From Adenophora triphylla var. japonica (taxonomy: Eukaryota; Streptophyta; Magnoliopsida; Asterales; Campanulaceae), in contig JAFEMH010003604.1 in the NCBI GenBank assembly GCA_022495995.1, positions 186,001-250,000 on the forward strand: a DNA stretch of 64,000 nt, read 5' to 3'. This document shows, one piece after another, positions 54,001 through 64,000 of the stretch (positions within the stretch are counted from its first letter, which is position 1; every line of letters begins with the position of its first letter). A program made the translations under genes and the position numbers. The notes below the pieces were generated by a model. The model saw only the letters and a program-made list of their open reading frames with translations, had not been told where the DNA came from and searched no databases.

Positions 54001-54455
54001 TGCTTTGTCTTGAACGGCCTTGAAGTCGGGGACCTTAATACCAAGAAATTTCTCATAAAGCTGTCTTCAACACATCGACCCTCTATCCCAAATATTTTCA
54101 CGGCATCTTCTCTATTTGGGATTCCATAGACCTTCTTGACCATTTCTTGAGTAATGGTAATCTTTACATTATCTATGGTGGCGGTTATTGAGTTGTTCTC
54201 TCTGTTTACATTTGCCCACCAAATAAATCTCTCTGCATAGCTCTTCATAAATTGGAGGTCTAGCTCCCATGAAATCAAGTAATTCATTTACCTCAAGAAG
54301 TTCTTTGATGAGAATTCCAACTTGAGTCTCATAGAAATTAGGTTTGATGAAATAACCATGAGCATACGGGTAAATAGCTTTTGGATTACGCCATTGAAGG
54401 TTAAAGGAATTAGGGTTGAAGGAATACGATGTTGTATTAGAGAGGGAAAGAGATG
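51074..54455 (-). pseudogene. Downstream sense ORF of I (position of the SIRE env-like ORF), multiply frameshifted
   Basis: Minus-strand coding-like segments lie in series. About 54455-54230 contains SFNPNSFNLQWRNPKA, YAHGYFIKPNFYETQ and LLDFMGARPPIYEEL. 54230-53994 contains TATIDNVKITITQEMVKKVY. 53911-53555 contains NRRLNLYPQVQ and LIPKLKTPLPKKWSRQ. 53145-52819 starts with the strongly basic PKKRKLEKKAPKAKKTK. 51519-51074 is proline/glutamine-rich and ends EEFYDQLGR before a stop at 51074. I recognise no enzyme, signal peptide or membrane anchor; the basic patch suggests a nuclear protein rather than an envelope. Boundaries and exact frames are uncertain. Confidence 0.5.
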
Positions 54456-56175
54456 ATTTTTAAGCGAGAATTAATGAAATAGGAATTTTGGTGATTGCGA
54501 AAGAGAGAGAGAGACAAATGATGAGTGAAACGTGGGTTTTAATGAGCATTGGGGGTTTCAAAGTTAAGTAAGCTTGTTCATATGAGCAGTGGTTTTACCC
54601 TTCCCCACGTTGAGACATTAATTCCCACAAAACACAAGAAGAACATTCTCTTTTTCAAGGAGTTTTGCGGGGAAGAGACGGCGAAGGAAGTGACAATTGT
54701 GAGCAATTAACACGATCAAATCACTTAAAGGTTGCTTTAACCTAGGCATTGAAAGAAAACTCGACGGTTAAGCTAGTTTGAATGATGATGGTATGCGAGA
54801 TAGCTAGGTGAAAATTGCCTATAAAACCATGACAACTTCGAGAGGAAAATTATTGATTGATTTACAAACACAAATGGGTAGATTTTCCTCAAAGTTTAAT
54901 CCAAAAGTTATGGCTCAAACTTGACAAAACAATTGGTCTTTGGGAAAAATTGTGAGGATGATTTGATGAGTGATGAAATGGAGATAGAGAGAGAGTCTTT
55001 CAATATTGTTGAAAGTTCGGAGAGTGAATGATAAGGGTAAGAACAAGAGAGTGAGGGTTGATGAAGATATAGAGATGAAGGAGGTAGGCATCGGGGAAAA
55101 GGTTGACGGTAAAGAGGGAGAGGAATAAGGCTTTTTGGGAAGACAATCAAAGTTGATCAAGGAGAGTCAAGTAAGGGAAAGAGTAAGGTAGAAAGGGTAT
55201 ACACATTGGGGGAGTTGGTAAAGCGGGACGGGGCTCGAGACGGCTATGGAGAGAAGCTTAGGCTGTCGGGAAGAAGGTTGAGCAAGATAAGCTTTATACA
55301 CTGTGAGCGAGGATTCTCTCTCTCCGGGAGTTGGTTTGTTGGAGGAGAGGAGATAACTTTGCGGGAGTGCATATATCTCCTTCTTCAACAATCTCATACC
55401 TATTCAACCGAGGTTATAGGTTGCTTCGGCCACTGCAAGATTTTACCTTTGTGGAGAGAGTGGAGTCAAGTGTTGGTCAACCATTTTGCAATCACGGGGA
55501 ATGGTTCTTTTTCGGGAGATTTTAGCTTTGTGACTCCAATGGAGGGATTGCTTGACCATATGATGCGGTTGAAGAGTGGTGGCCTAGAAGGGCAAGTCCT
55601 TCTCTCCAATATTCGGTCACTTCCATTGATCCTTTCTTGGAGAGGCACCCGGTGTGGTTGCGAGGTACCAACGAGACCTTGCAATCAACTCGGGAGGCTA
55701 GAAATGAAGGAATGAGTCTTTGGAGGAGGATGCAGGAGAGGCGTGACATTTCCAAAGAATGTCGACGGCTAAGGCTGTGGGTTTGAAGAGGAGCTGGTTT
55801 TGAAGATTGTATGGTTTGGAGGAAGCTTTTGTTGGGTGAAGGATGATGAGAAAGAGAGATTTCAAGGGTTGTTTTTATGTTTTTGTTGTATGTTTTTGTT
55901 GTTGTCTTTGGTTTTCATGGTTTTGGAAAGATAGCTATCGGTGGATAGCTATCGGGAATATTTATGAGGGAATAGGCTGTCGAGCAACATTGTGACGGCA
56001 TTACTCGGTATGTAAGCCTCTTTTTATTTATGAAGAACAACCTTTTATTTTGGCATATTTATCATACCAAGCATGGCTCTTAGTATCTCAAACCTCTTTT
56101 CATCCATGGCTTTTGTGAGAATATCGAGAGACATTGTCCTCGGTGCAAACTTTTGCAAGGTTGATATTCCCTTTT
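54456..56175 (-). other. Spacer between pol and the downstream ORF of I
   Basis: About 1.7 kb with no convincing minus-strand protein. Purine-rich stretches give spurious plus-strand frames, notably at 55206-55715. Confidence 0.45.
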
Positions 56176-57640
56176 TCAACATGATCCACGATGAAATGAT
56201 GTCGACCTCAATATGCTTTGTTTTTGAATGTTGGACGGGGTTTTTGTCATGGCAATAGTACTTGAGTTGTCACGAGAAGATGGGAATGTTGGATAATTCA
56301 ATTCCAAAGTCTTGAAGTTGACTTTTAAGATAGAGAATTTGTGAACAACACAAGCTGCGGCAATATACTCGGCCTCGACATTGAGGTGGCTGCGAGGTTT
56401 GCTTTTTGCTTGACCATGAAATGATTCTTGAGCCAATAAGCGGCATCCACCACTTGTGGATTTTCTATCTAGATTACATCCGGCATAGTCGAGTCGGTGA
56501 ATCCAATTAAAGAAAATGGGGATTCGGTGGGATACCACAAGCCAAAATCGGGGTTCCTTTGAGATATCTAAGAATTCTCTTGACGGCGAGAGAGATGAGA
56601 TTCTTTGGGATTAGCTTGAAATCTAGCACGAGACATACACTAAACATAATGTCGAGTCTTGAAGGCTGTTACATAAAGAAGAGATCCAATGTAGCTTACG
56701 TAAAGTGTTGGATTTACACTTTGACCATCTAGATCGGCATGGAGTTTGGTTGTGGTTGACAAGGGTGTTTTGGCGGGGAAGCGGTTTGCATGTCAAACTT
56801 CTTGATCATATCCCTTGTATATTTAGCTTGGTTGATGAAGATTCCTTCCTCCATTTGTTTGACCTGGAGTCCTAAGAAGAAGGTGAGCTCACCAATCATG
56901 CTCATTTCAAAGCGATCCTTCATAATATCTCCAAATTCGGTGCACAAGTCCTCATTTGATGAGCCAAAGATGATGTCATCAACATAGACTTGGATGAGCA
57001 AGCTGATCATCTCCATATTTTTTGATAAACAAAGTATTATCAATATGGCCCTTGGTAAAGCCTTTGCCAAGGAGATATCTAGATAGGGTATCATACCAAG
57101 CTCTTGGTGCTTGTTTAAGCCCATACGGTGCTTTGTTCGGTTTGAATACATGATCGGGAAACTTTGGGTGCTCAAATCCGGGTTGAGATACAAAGACCTT
57201 TTCATTTAAAACTCCATTTAGAAATGCACTCTTGACATCCATTTGGAATATTTTCATCTTCTTGAATGAAGCATAGGCAAGGAATAGCCTTATAGCTTCA
57301 AGTCTTGCAACAGTGCAAAGGTCTCATCATAGTCAATACCTTCTTCTTGTACGTATCCTTGGGCAACTTGATCGGCTTTGTTTCTAATTACAACACCTTC
57401 TTCATTCATCTTATTTCTAAAAACCCATCTTGTTCCAATAACAGTTTGATTTCTTGGTTTAGGAACAAGTTGCCATACTTTGTTTCTTTCAAAGCTTGCT
57501 CTAGTTCTTCTTCCATGGCTTCAATCCAGTCGGCATCTTGGAGTGCTTCATTTATTTTCTTTGGTTCCACTTGGGATATGAATGCACTCATGAGAAAAGG
57601 GATGTTATGCAGGCTGGGGTTTTATCAATTTGAAGGCTGA
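56176..57640 (-). pseudogene. pol: Reverse transcriptase and RNase H of I
   Basis: DADWIEAMEEELEQALKET (57530 region) is the copia RT start. [19 protein letters not shown] and [15 protein letters not shown] follow at 57257-57090. A shift near 57010 leads to [15 protein letters not shown] (57000-56955) with the catalytic YVDD. RNase H is at 56538-56176, with DYAGCNLDRKSTSGGC and VEAEYIAAA. Several frameshifts. Confidence 0.87.
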
Positions 57641-59160
57641 TGTAAAGATCTTTATTGGGTGGAATGATGTGGGTAATGGTAGTTTCATCATTGTTTTTGG
57701 GAGGAGAAAGAGGATTATTGGATGGAGATGGAAGGTGGCTAGAAGATGGATTACATGAGGAAATGGGATGGGTGTCGGCTAAGGGTTGGGTGTCGGCTAA
57801 GGGAAAATTTTGAGAAGGGTCGATCGAGGGATGACCATTTATTTGAAAATTTTCTTCCTCATCAATTGGATTGGAAGTGGGAGTGATTCTTTGTTGACTT
57901 GGTTGGGTTTGGATTGGTTGTTGATGAGAGTGAGATAGTTCATGGTACATACGGCATAGGATGGGTTTGTCAGGATGAGTTTCTTGGAACCATGTATGGA
58001 AGATTTGATGAATCTTGTTCATGATTGAGAACGGATGAGTCAAGAATGGGAGATGCTTCGGGAAGATTATCTAGGTTTCCCAAACCTTCATCAAAATCAC
58101 ACAACTCAGTTACACTTTGATCATTGTTTTCATCAAAGTCAACATGAATTGATTCTTCCACAACAAGTCTTCTTTTGTTGTAAACTCTATAAGCTTTGCT
58201 TGTGTTAGAGTATCCAAGAAAAATTCCTTCATCACTTTTGGAGTCAAATTTGTCCAAATTGTTCTTGCCATTGTTGTGAATGAAGCATCTACTTCCAAAG
58301 CTGTGAAAGTAAGAAATTGTAGGGACTTTGTTATTCCACAATTCATATGGAGTCTTCTTGTGGAATTTGTTGATTAGTGTTTTGTTTTGAACATACCTTT
58401 GCGGTAATGTGACTTCACCCCAAAAATACTTTGGGAGATTGTGTTACGACGGACATTGTTCTTGCTTTGCCTCACAAATTGTCATGTTCTTCCTTTCAGC
58501 AACACCATTTTGTTGGGGAGTTCTTGGGGCTGAAAAATTGTGATCAATGCCTTTGGAATCACAATATTCTTCTACTCCAGTGTTCTCAAATTCCTTCCCA
58601 TGGTCAGATCTGATCTTGATGATGGATGTCCCTTTTTGATTTTGAATTTTATTGAACAGCTTTATCAGACAGCTAAGGGTGTCACTTTTGGATTCAAGAA
58701 GAATGATCCAAGTGAATCTTGTGAAATCATCAACAACAACTAGGGAGTATCTTTTTCCTCCTAAAGATCTAGTTCTTATGGGTCCAAAAAGATCCATATG
58801 AAGCAGTTCAATAGGTCTTGAGGTGTCCAACTTGGTCTTGGGTTTGAATGAAGATTTCTTTTGCTTCCCACATTGGCATGCTTTGCAAAGTTTATCCTTT
58901 TTGAATGGGATCTTTGGTAGACCTCTGACAAGATTGGAATTTGCAAGCTTGGAAATGGATTTGTGATTGAGGTGAGCCAATCTCTTGTGCCATAGCCATG
59001 ACATATCAGATTGATTGAAAGACAGAAGGCAGTGAGCATTTGAGGATTCCACAATCTCTAAGTTTAAGCAGTAGAGATTTCCTTTTCTTGATCCAGTTAG
59101 GATGACTTTATTGTTTTTATCTTTAACAGTGCATTTATCCTTAGTGCAAACAACATGATA
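57588..59160 (-). pseudogene. pol: GAG-pre-integrase and integrase of I
   Basis: The frame 59052-58444 contains LWHKRLAHLNHKSISKL and CKACQCGKQKKSSF (HHCC zinc site), LLHMDLFGPIRTRSLGGKRY (first Asp), IRSDHGKEFEN (second Asp) and PQQNGVAERKN (Glu). After a frameshift, 58341-57970 has FGSRCFIHNNGKNNLDKFD and EGIFLGYSNTSKAYRVYN, the copia integrase C-terminal motif. A proline/glutamine/serine-rich linker to RT is at 58043-57588. Confidence 0.88.
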
Positions 59161-59167
59161 TCCCTTA

Positions 59168-59410
59168 TCACAGATTTGACTTATCTTTGATCAAATTGTG
59201 TTTGAGACCCTCTACATAAGACACATTAGTAAAAATGATATCTTTTGTAATAAGATTTCCTGATCCTTTGACCTTAGCTTGGGAATTGTCACCAAAGGTT
59301 ACATTTGGACCATTTTTAGGGGAATATTGTTGCAACCAGTCTTTATTGAAGGTCATATGTCTACTACAACCACTATCTAAATACCAAAGTCCTTTCCTAG
59401 GTACCTGCAA
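59168..59410 (-). pseudogene. pol: Protease of I
   Basis: GLWYLDSGCSRHMTFNKDW carries the copia aspartic protease active site DSGCS. VSYVEGLKHNLIK is the end of the domain. The frame stops at 59168 instead of joining integrase, so a lesion separates the two. Confidence 0.87.
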
Positions 59411-59463
59411 AACAGAAAGTAAATTTTATGGTACCCTTTTTTTATTCTTTTGGGTCCAAAGGA

Positions 59464-61792
59464 TTAGTTTTTCTTTGGAACCCTAGCTTTGTTCATTGGT
59501 CCCTTGTTGAAGAACTGGTTTAGGGTATGATAATATGACATGATTTGCATCATGTAAGGTGTGAGGACAGTGGATTGGGATGGATTGAAGAAGTGGTTTG
59601 GATTGTTGTATTGGGGTTGAAACTGAAAGCTATTTGAAGAGGATGATCTGGGAGAGTCATTTTGATTTGCATGGCTTCTACCATTTGAGTATTGCCATTG
59701 AGGTTTTTGTTGTTTGGTGTATCTATGTTTGTTATAGAATCTTTGTTGCCTTGGGGTTCTTTGTTGTTTGGAAGATTTTGGTTGTCTGTCAGGCCTTGGC
59801 TGTCTGTCATGCCTTGGCTGTCTGTCAACCCTTGGCTGTCTGACAGGACTTGACTGACTAGCACATTCTTGCAGCTTGACTTCTTCCTGTATATTGGCTC
59901 CTTTTTGAACCCAAATATACTTGCTTCCTTGAATTCTACTTGGTCCTTCCTTTGGTTGACTAGGACCACCCAAGATTTCTTTTGATTTTTCTTTGGTTTG
60001 AACAGGGTAGGTTTGAGTTTGATAGCTGCCAGAGCTTAGGTTTTCTAGAACCATTTTTTCAATGGCCCTTTCACCAGTGGGAGGAGAGTACACTTTTGCT
60101 GATGGATTATCAGCACCAATCCCTGTTTTGTCACTGGGACGCCTTTGGGTATAGGTGAAAAGTGATAATGCTTTGCTTGACATGTTCCATGAATCTATTT
60201 TCTTTTTAAGAGCATCATTTTCTTTTTCAAGATTACTGAGTTTTTGACAGTTTTCATGATTACTTGATGTCTCAGCTGTCAGCTGTCAGATCCTTGTTTT
60301 GTTTTTCAAGCATGATGCATTGATCTCTTAGCCCTTGGCATGCTTTCTCAAGCTCAGAAATGGTTTTTGTGAGGGTGTCAATGGTTGAGGATTGGGAAAG
60401 ATTTTCATTGACCAGTGAAGCAAAGCTAGTTTTTTGTTTTTTGGTTTGAATTAAAAGAGTGCAAACTAATTGTTTAAAACCATCAATATTTAAAGAGTTA
60501 AAATCATGTACCTCTTTTAGTTCATGCGGCGGCAAGTGCTTCCATCTCTTCCTCATTGTCAGATTCTTCATCATCTTCAGCTATAAGGCATATCATGGCT
60601 TCTTCTCCTTCAATTTCAGAGTCATCACTTGACATATACTCTTCATCACTGAATTTTGATGAGTCAGCAATCATGACTTGCTCTTTGTTTTTGTCATGTT
60701 TATTTTTGGAGCAATTGAAGCAGTTGCACTTAGAACTGTGAATGATCTCTTTTGAGTAGGTCATCTTCTTAGCTGTCTGATTGTCCCTAGGTTTCCTTGG
60801 TTCAGGGCAATCAGATGAGTAATGTCCTTGCTTTCCACAATTGAAGCAATCAATTGTCTTCTTGTAGCTGTCTTGTTGAGCATTAGATGTGGAGGGATTG
60901 AATTTTTTGTCAAAAGATTTCTTTTGAAATTTCATGGCATTTCGACGGCCCATGGAAATGAGGCTTGGAATGTCTTCTTGGGAGATCTGTTTCTTGCCGA
61001 GTTTGGAGCCGATGTTTATCTTTTGAAGGGCATTGTTGACAATGGTCTCAATGTCTTGGTGAGTGATTGGCTTGTGGACAGTTTCTTGTGCAGTTAAAGC
61101 TAAGGTTTGTGAAATGGAAGGGACTGATGGAATTTTTATCATACCTTCCAATTCATAAGCTTCAAGCTTTCCAAAATATTGCTCAACTGTCATGGTGCTC
61201 CATTCAGATCCTTCTCTAATAGGTAATGCTACCTTTTCATATTCTTGAGGAAGATTTGAGTAAATCTTGAGGCAGAGATCTTGTTGTTCAAAGGTTTTTC
61301 CATGGTCAGCAATTGATCTAACAAGGTTCTCAAACCTTGGGCTGAGCAAAGACTCACCTTTTCTCCAGGGTAGAACTTGAAGTTGTCTAATTGCCTAAGC
61401 AAGTTGTACAAGTTTTGTGTCCTAACACTGGAGTGTTTAGTGAACTTGGTTTGAATAAGAGCCCATGCTGTTCTGGCATTTGGTTCCTTAGCAATTTCTT
61501 GTGCTAGAGAGTCATTTACACTCTTTTGAAGAATGTTCTTGACTTTCAAGTTTGTACTTATCAATTGCTTTTCGGCTTCGAGACCATGTTTCTGGGATTT
61601 GATCTTACTAGGTCCTCCATCGATGCTGATTTGAGTTGGGTAGGACACTTCATTCTCTAGAACATACCAATTCCATATACTATTTGCATCAAGGTATGTT
61701 TTTATTTTTGAAGCATAGATCTCAAAAGATCCACTTGGAAGTCATCAATGTGTGGGATGTCTTTCTCATTATTTCTTCTTGGTTGAGGCATG
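59464..61792 (-). pseudogene. gag: Gag of I, several frameshifts
   Basis: ATG 61792 (MPQPRRNNEKDIPHIDDFQ). A shift near 61715 leads to 61648-61229 with the copia Gag (UBN2-type) text ARTAWALIQTKFTKHSSV and YNLLRQLDNFKFYPGEKV. The frame 61349-60522 carries the zinc knuckle CFNCGKQGHYSSDC near 60850-60805 and an acidic tail. The frame 60574-60272 continues as a coiled coil, and 60183-59464 is the C-terminal region with an RQP-x-D repeat (PRVDRQPRHDRQPRPDRQP) and a Q/N/S-rich end. The extended C-terminus is usual for SIRE Gag. Confidence 0.83.
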
Positions 61793-61846
61793 GTGGGTTT
61801 GAAGAGAATCCTTCACAAGTTGTTAGACTTTTGAATGTGAAGACAA

Positions 61847-61857
61847 GCTCGATACCA
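61847..61857 (-). other. Primer binding site of I
   Basis: Minus strand TGGTATCGAGC two bases after the LTR. The expected initiator-Met site is TGGTATCAGAGC; one A is missing inside CAGAG. Confidence 0.75.
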
Positions 61858-61859
61858 AT

Positions 61860-63140
61860 TGAAAGGCCCTTTGTTAATATGCGAGATGATCGTACAGTAT
61901 GGTTTTGGCTTAGCTGTCGGATGATAGTTGAATTGTGCGGCGGAATAAGAGAGATTTGAAATAATGATAGGACAAGAAACAGAAAGAAATAATGCAAGTG
62001 TGTGAATGTGATTGCAAAAATGTAATAACACGAGAGAATTTAAAGTGGTTCGAGTTCACTCCTCCTACATCCACCCCATGTCAATCTTGACAAGTGAGAT
62101 CAATTTTATTATAATCTTTAATCAACAAAAATTACAAATGATTGATTCAGTGCAAGTTCCTTGAACTTCCTCTTCCTAATTAGTACCAACTAGGGATACA
62201 CTTAAAGTATAGTCTTAAGTGTTTTTACAACTTGAAGTACAGCCTCAAGATTTTACAAAACAAATAATACACTCAAAGTACAGTCTTGAGTGATTACAAA
62301 CTAATTCTACACCTAAAGTACATCTTAGGATTTTGGAATTTGTGAATTAACACACTAAGGGGTGGTTTGTTGTGGAGGCAAAGGTTTTGGGGTTAGGGTT
62401 TGGTTTGGAACAGAGTTTAAAGGGAAAAGATTGGTGAGTGTGTGTGAATTACAGGAGGTGTGTGTGGGTGTGGGGGAAAGGTTTTGGACTGTGAAAAAGA
62501 GTATTTTTCAAGAGGTATTGTGTAGAGGAAGAACTCCTCTATTTATACCCTTCAATGTAGCCGTTGGAATATGACTGCAATACATTAATGAGCCTTAATC
62601 GGTCTTTGTCCCACTTGTCCACACACGCAGTCTTCATGAGTCGGCTTGAGTCAGGGTTTGAACCGAGAGCTTCTAGAAGGTCTTCAGTGGTCTTCATCGT
62701 CTTCATTGGTGAACTTGACAGAGTTGGAAGATCCGGGTTCCACTTTGGTTGAGATTGTGGTAACAGAGATTGAGACAAAGTGATGGCTATCGAGGAATGA
62801 AGTCATGGCCGCCGATCATACAAGACTTAGCTATCGTAGATGTTCTCTAATAAGGACTAAGATGCACTTTGATGATCTTGATGGCTTAGAGAGAGAATAT
62901 GATTCATGTTTTTGATTGATTGTAATCATTGTATACAATGTAATCATAACTATCAAACTCATAGTTGTCGATATACCGAGGAATGAATATGAAGTTTGAT
63001 TTGGTCAGCCATGGACTTAGGCCGTCGAGAAGAGGATCATGACTGACAGTCTTCCTCTTTTGATATAAACCCTGTTCTATATATATATTCCTTTATCAAA
63101 ACCAACTAACTAAGACATTGATCAAAGTTAGGTCCTAACA
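61860..63140 (-). repeat. 5' LTR of I
   Basis: 1281 bp, TGTTAGGACC...GGGCCTTTCA on the minus strand. TATA box at 62547-62538. Partner of 49547-50830. Confidence 0.9.
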
Positions 63141-63145
63141 ACTAA
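63141..63145. other. Target site duplication of I, right copy (ACTAA)
   Basis: Identical to 49542-49546. Confidence 0.88.
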
Positions 63146-63393
63146 TAATACTTTAATTAACTTGATAAAGGTGGTGGTGCGTCTAATGCTTTCTCATGCA
63201 TGAAAGAGGTGGGATTAACATTTAGTGCGATGTATCCATGTGTTGCATGTCCTAGGAATCACTGCTCCTTGAAGTTTTAGGTGGGCGCTTGTGGAGCTAT
63301 CACTACAAGCTCAAGCACGCGTTGCTAGTTCGCCTTTCTACCCGAATGTGAACCTCAAAATATAGCCGCATACGATAACAAAAAGTAACAATT
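63146..63393. other. Intergenic sequence, nothing recognised
   Basis: About 250 bp between I and the next LTR. Its last five bases (CAATT) should be the target duplication of the H-family element to the right. Confidence 0.4.
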
Positions 63394-64000
63394 TGATGCT
63401 ACCATGAGAAAACTTGGTTGCACAATGGACTGAAATGGAAATGGATACTTGCAGCCTTCCTCTTTATGGTTCGCCTACACACAAGAAACACACGTCAACT
63501 AGGCTCTGGGTGTCTCTGCGCAGACCCTCCGGCGTGAGAATGAGGTTAGATGAACAAGGAAGAAGGTACAACAATGGAGGTTTAGAGAGAGAAATGTAGA
63601 GAGAGAGATACCTACTACGCAATGAACACTATTCACTCTTTTATACTTCCCAAGCTTCCATGTGCCTTGCACATGGGGGGACACTTGTCAATCATCCAAG
63701 GGAGGTCTCCCAACCAACTTCAACTTAGTGGGATTTCACTATTCACCTTGTCACATCAATCATCCATCACAAATATTTAGGGTTAGGGGGCGTAGCGACA
63801 ATCAATGTAACATCCCGATAACGCCCGAGTTCCATGTCGCATTGCGACAACCTCGAGCCAAGGCGGCATCAATCCGTCTATGTCGCCCTAACTTAGGTAG
63901 CTCGCGGACAGCGTATTCCCCTTAGGCCCTCATTCATCAGCGTGCAGGGCTCGGCCATGCCTTCGCATGGCCCTATTGCCCACAAACCGTACTCCCACGC
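63394..64000 (-). repeat. LTR of a second H-family element (partial, cut by the window edge)
   Basis: Reads as the reverse complement of the H LTR: TGATGCTACCATGA at the left end, then the GA-rich tract, a TATA box (minus TATAAAAGAG near 63642-63633), the GCACATGGGGG palindrome (63670-63682) and the GTCGCATTGCGAC hairpin (about 63837-63850). It is more diverged from either H LTR than those are from each other. Because no primer site lies left of 63394, this is either a 3' LTR of a minus-strand element or a solo LTR. Confidence 0.82.

Larger units (their letters stand above)
49547..63140 (-). mobile_element. Element I: complete Ty1/copia retrotransposon, SIRE/Maximus-like
   Basis: 13.6 kb on the minus strand. 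LTRs of 1281 bp (5', right) and 1284 bp (3', left), ACTAA target duplications, Met-type primer site, gag, protease, integrase, RT, RNase H, then about 5 kb including another sense ORF before the polypurine tract and 3' LTR. Integrase before RT is the copia order. The long LTRs, long Gag with C-terminal repeats and downstream ORF fit the SIRE/Maximus lineage. Every ORF carries indels. Confidence 0.9.

Noticed and set aside
55206..55715. 169-codon plus-strand frame
   Set aside because: No recognisable domain, compositional (Gly/Arg/Leu) and located in the spacer of I; not supported as a gene.

Overview
This window is plant nuclear heterochromatin built almost entirely of LTR retrotransposons, most of them nested. 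Both plant Ty3/gypsy branches with extra ORFs (Tat-like and Athila-like), a long Ty1/copia element with SIRE/Maximus-like architecture, a small non-autonomous LTR element and a Stowaway-type MITE are present. This points to an angiosperm, probably a eudicot, with a large repetitive genome; the species cannot be named from sequence alone. I found no convincing host gene, rRNA, tRNA or CRISPR array.

Layout. Positions 1-15334 hold three broken elements stacked in one another. Element A (minus strand, 5' LTR 2143-3886, body running off the left edge) sits inside the integrase end of element B (plus strand, 3887-12934, same LTR family as A). B in turn sits inside the gag of element C (minus strand, gag 12935-14346, 5' LTR 14477-15334). 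Positions 15425-17680 are a rearranged Tat-like element E with a shared central LTR. At 17672-18693 lies a 3'-truncated copy (G2) of a non-autonomous family. Element H is a complete Tat-like element (18825-32939) with 5-bp target duplications CAAAC. Positions 32945-34978 are intergenic DNA with CTCGAG-rich repeats, a TA microsatellite and a MITE (33663-33947). Element G, a non-autonomous LTR element (34979-48948, duplications TGCAC), is split by a complete Athila-like element F (36374-48592, duplications TCCAC). Element I is a complete 13.6-kb copia element on the minus strand (49547-63140, duplications ACTAA). From 63394 to the right edge is an LTR of the H family in opposite orientation.

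How the parts work together. The sense genes are the usual Gag, protease, reverse transcriptase, RNase H and integrase. H adds a second RNase H domain after the first, as known for the Tat lineage. B, E and H also carry genes on the strand opposite to gag-pol, between integrase and the 3' LTR. Their products look like plant mobile domain, DUF7745-like and 'putative gypsy type transposon' proteins, and in B and H they show plausible introns. F and I carry extra sense ORFs downstream of pol. Almost every coding region is broken by frameshifts or stops, so none of these copies looks able to move by itself, although catalytic motifs are still legible.

The least expected signals are non-coding. 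A two-stem motif with an invariant outer stem and changing inner stem is found in both B and F. Repeated GTCGC/GCGAC hairpins occur throughout H. A GC-rich repeat is shared by the F LTR promoter region and the leader of its downstream ORF. A palindromic promoter-proximal motif is shared by the B LTR and both B antisense genes. Six in-frame TAG stops could each have come from CAG.
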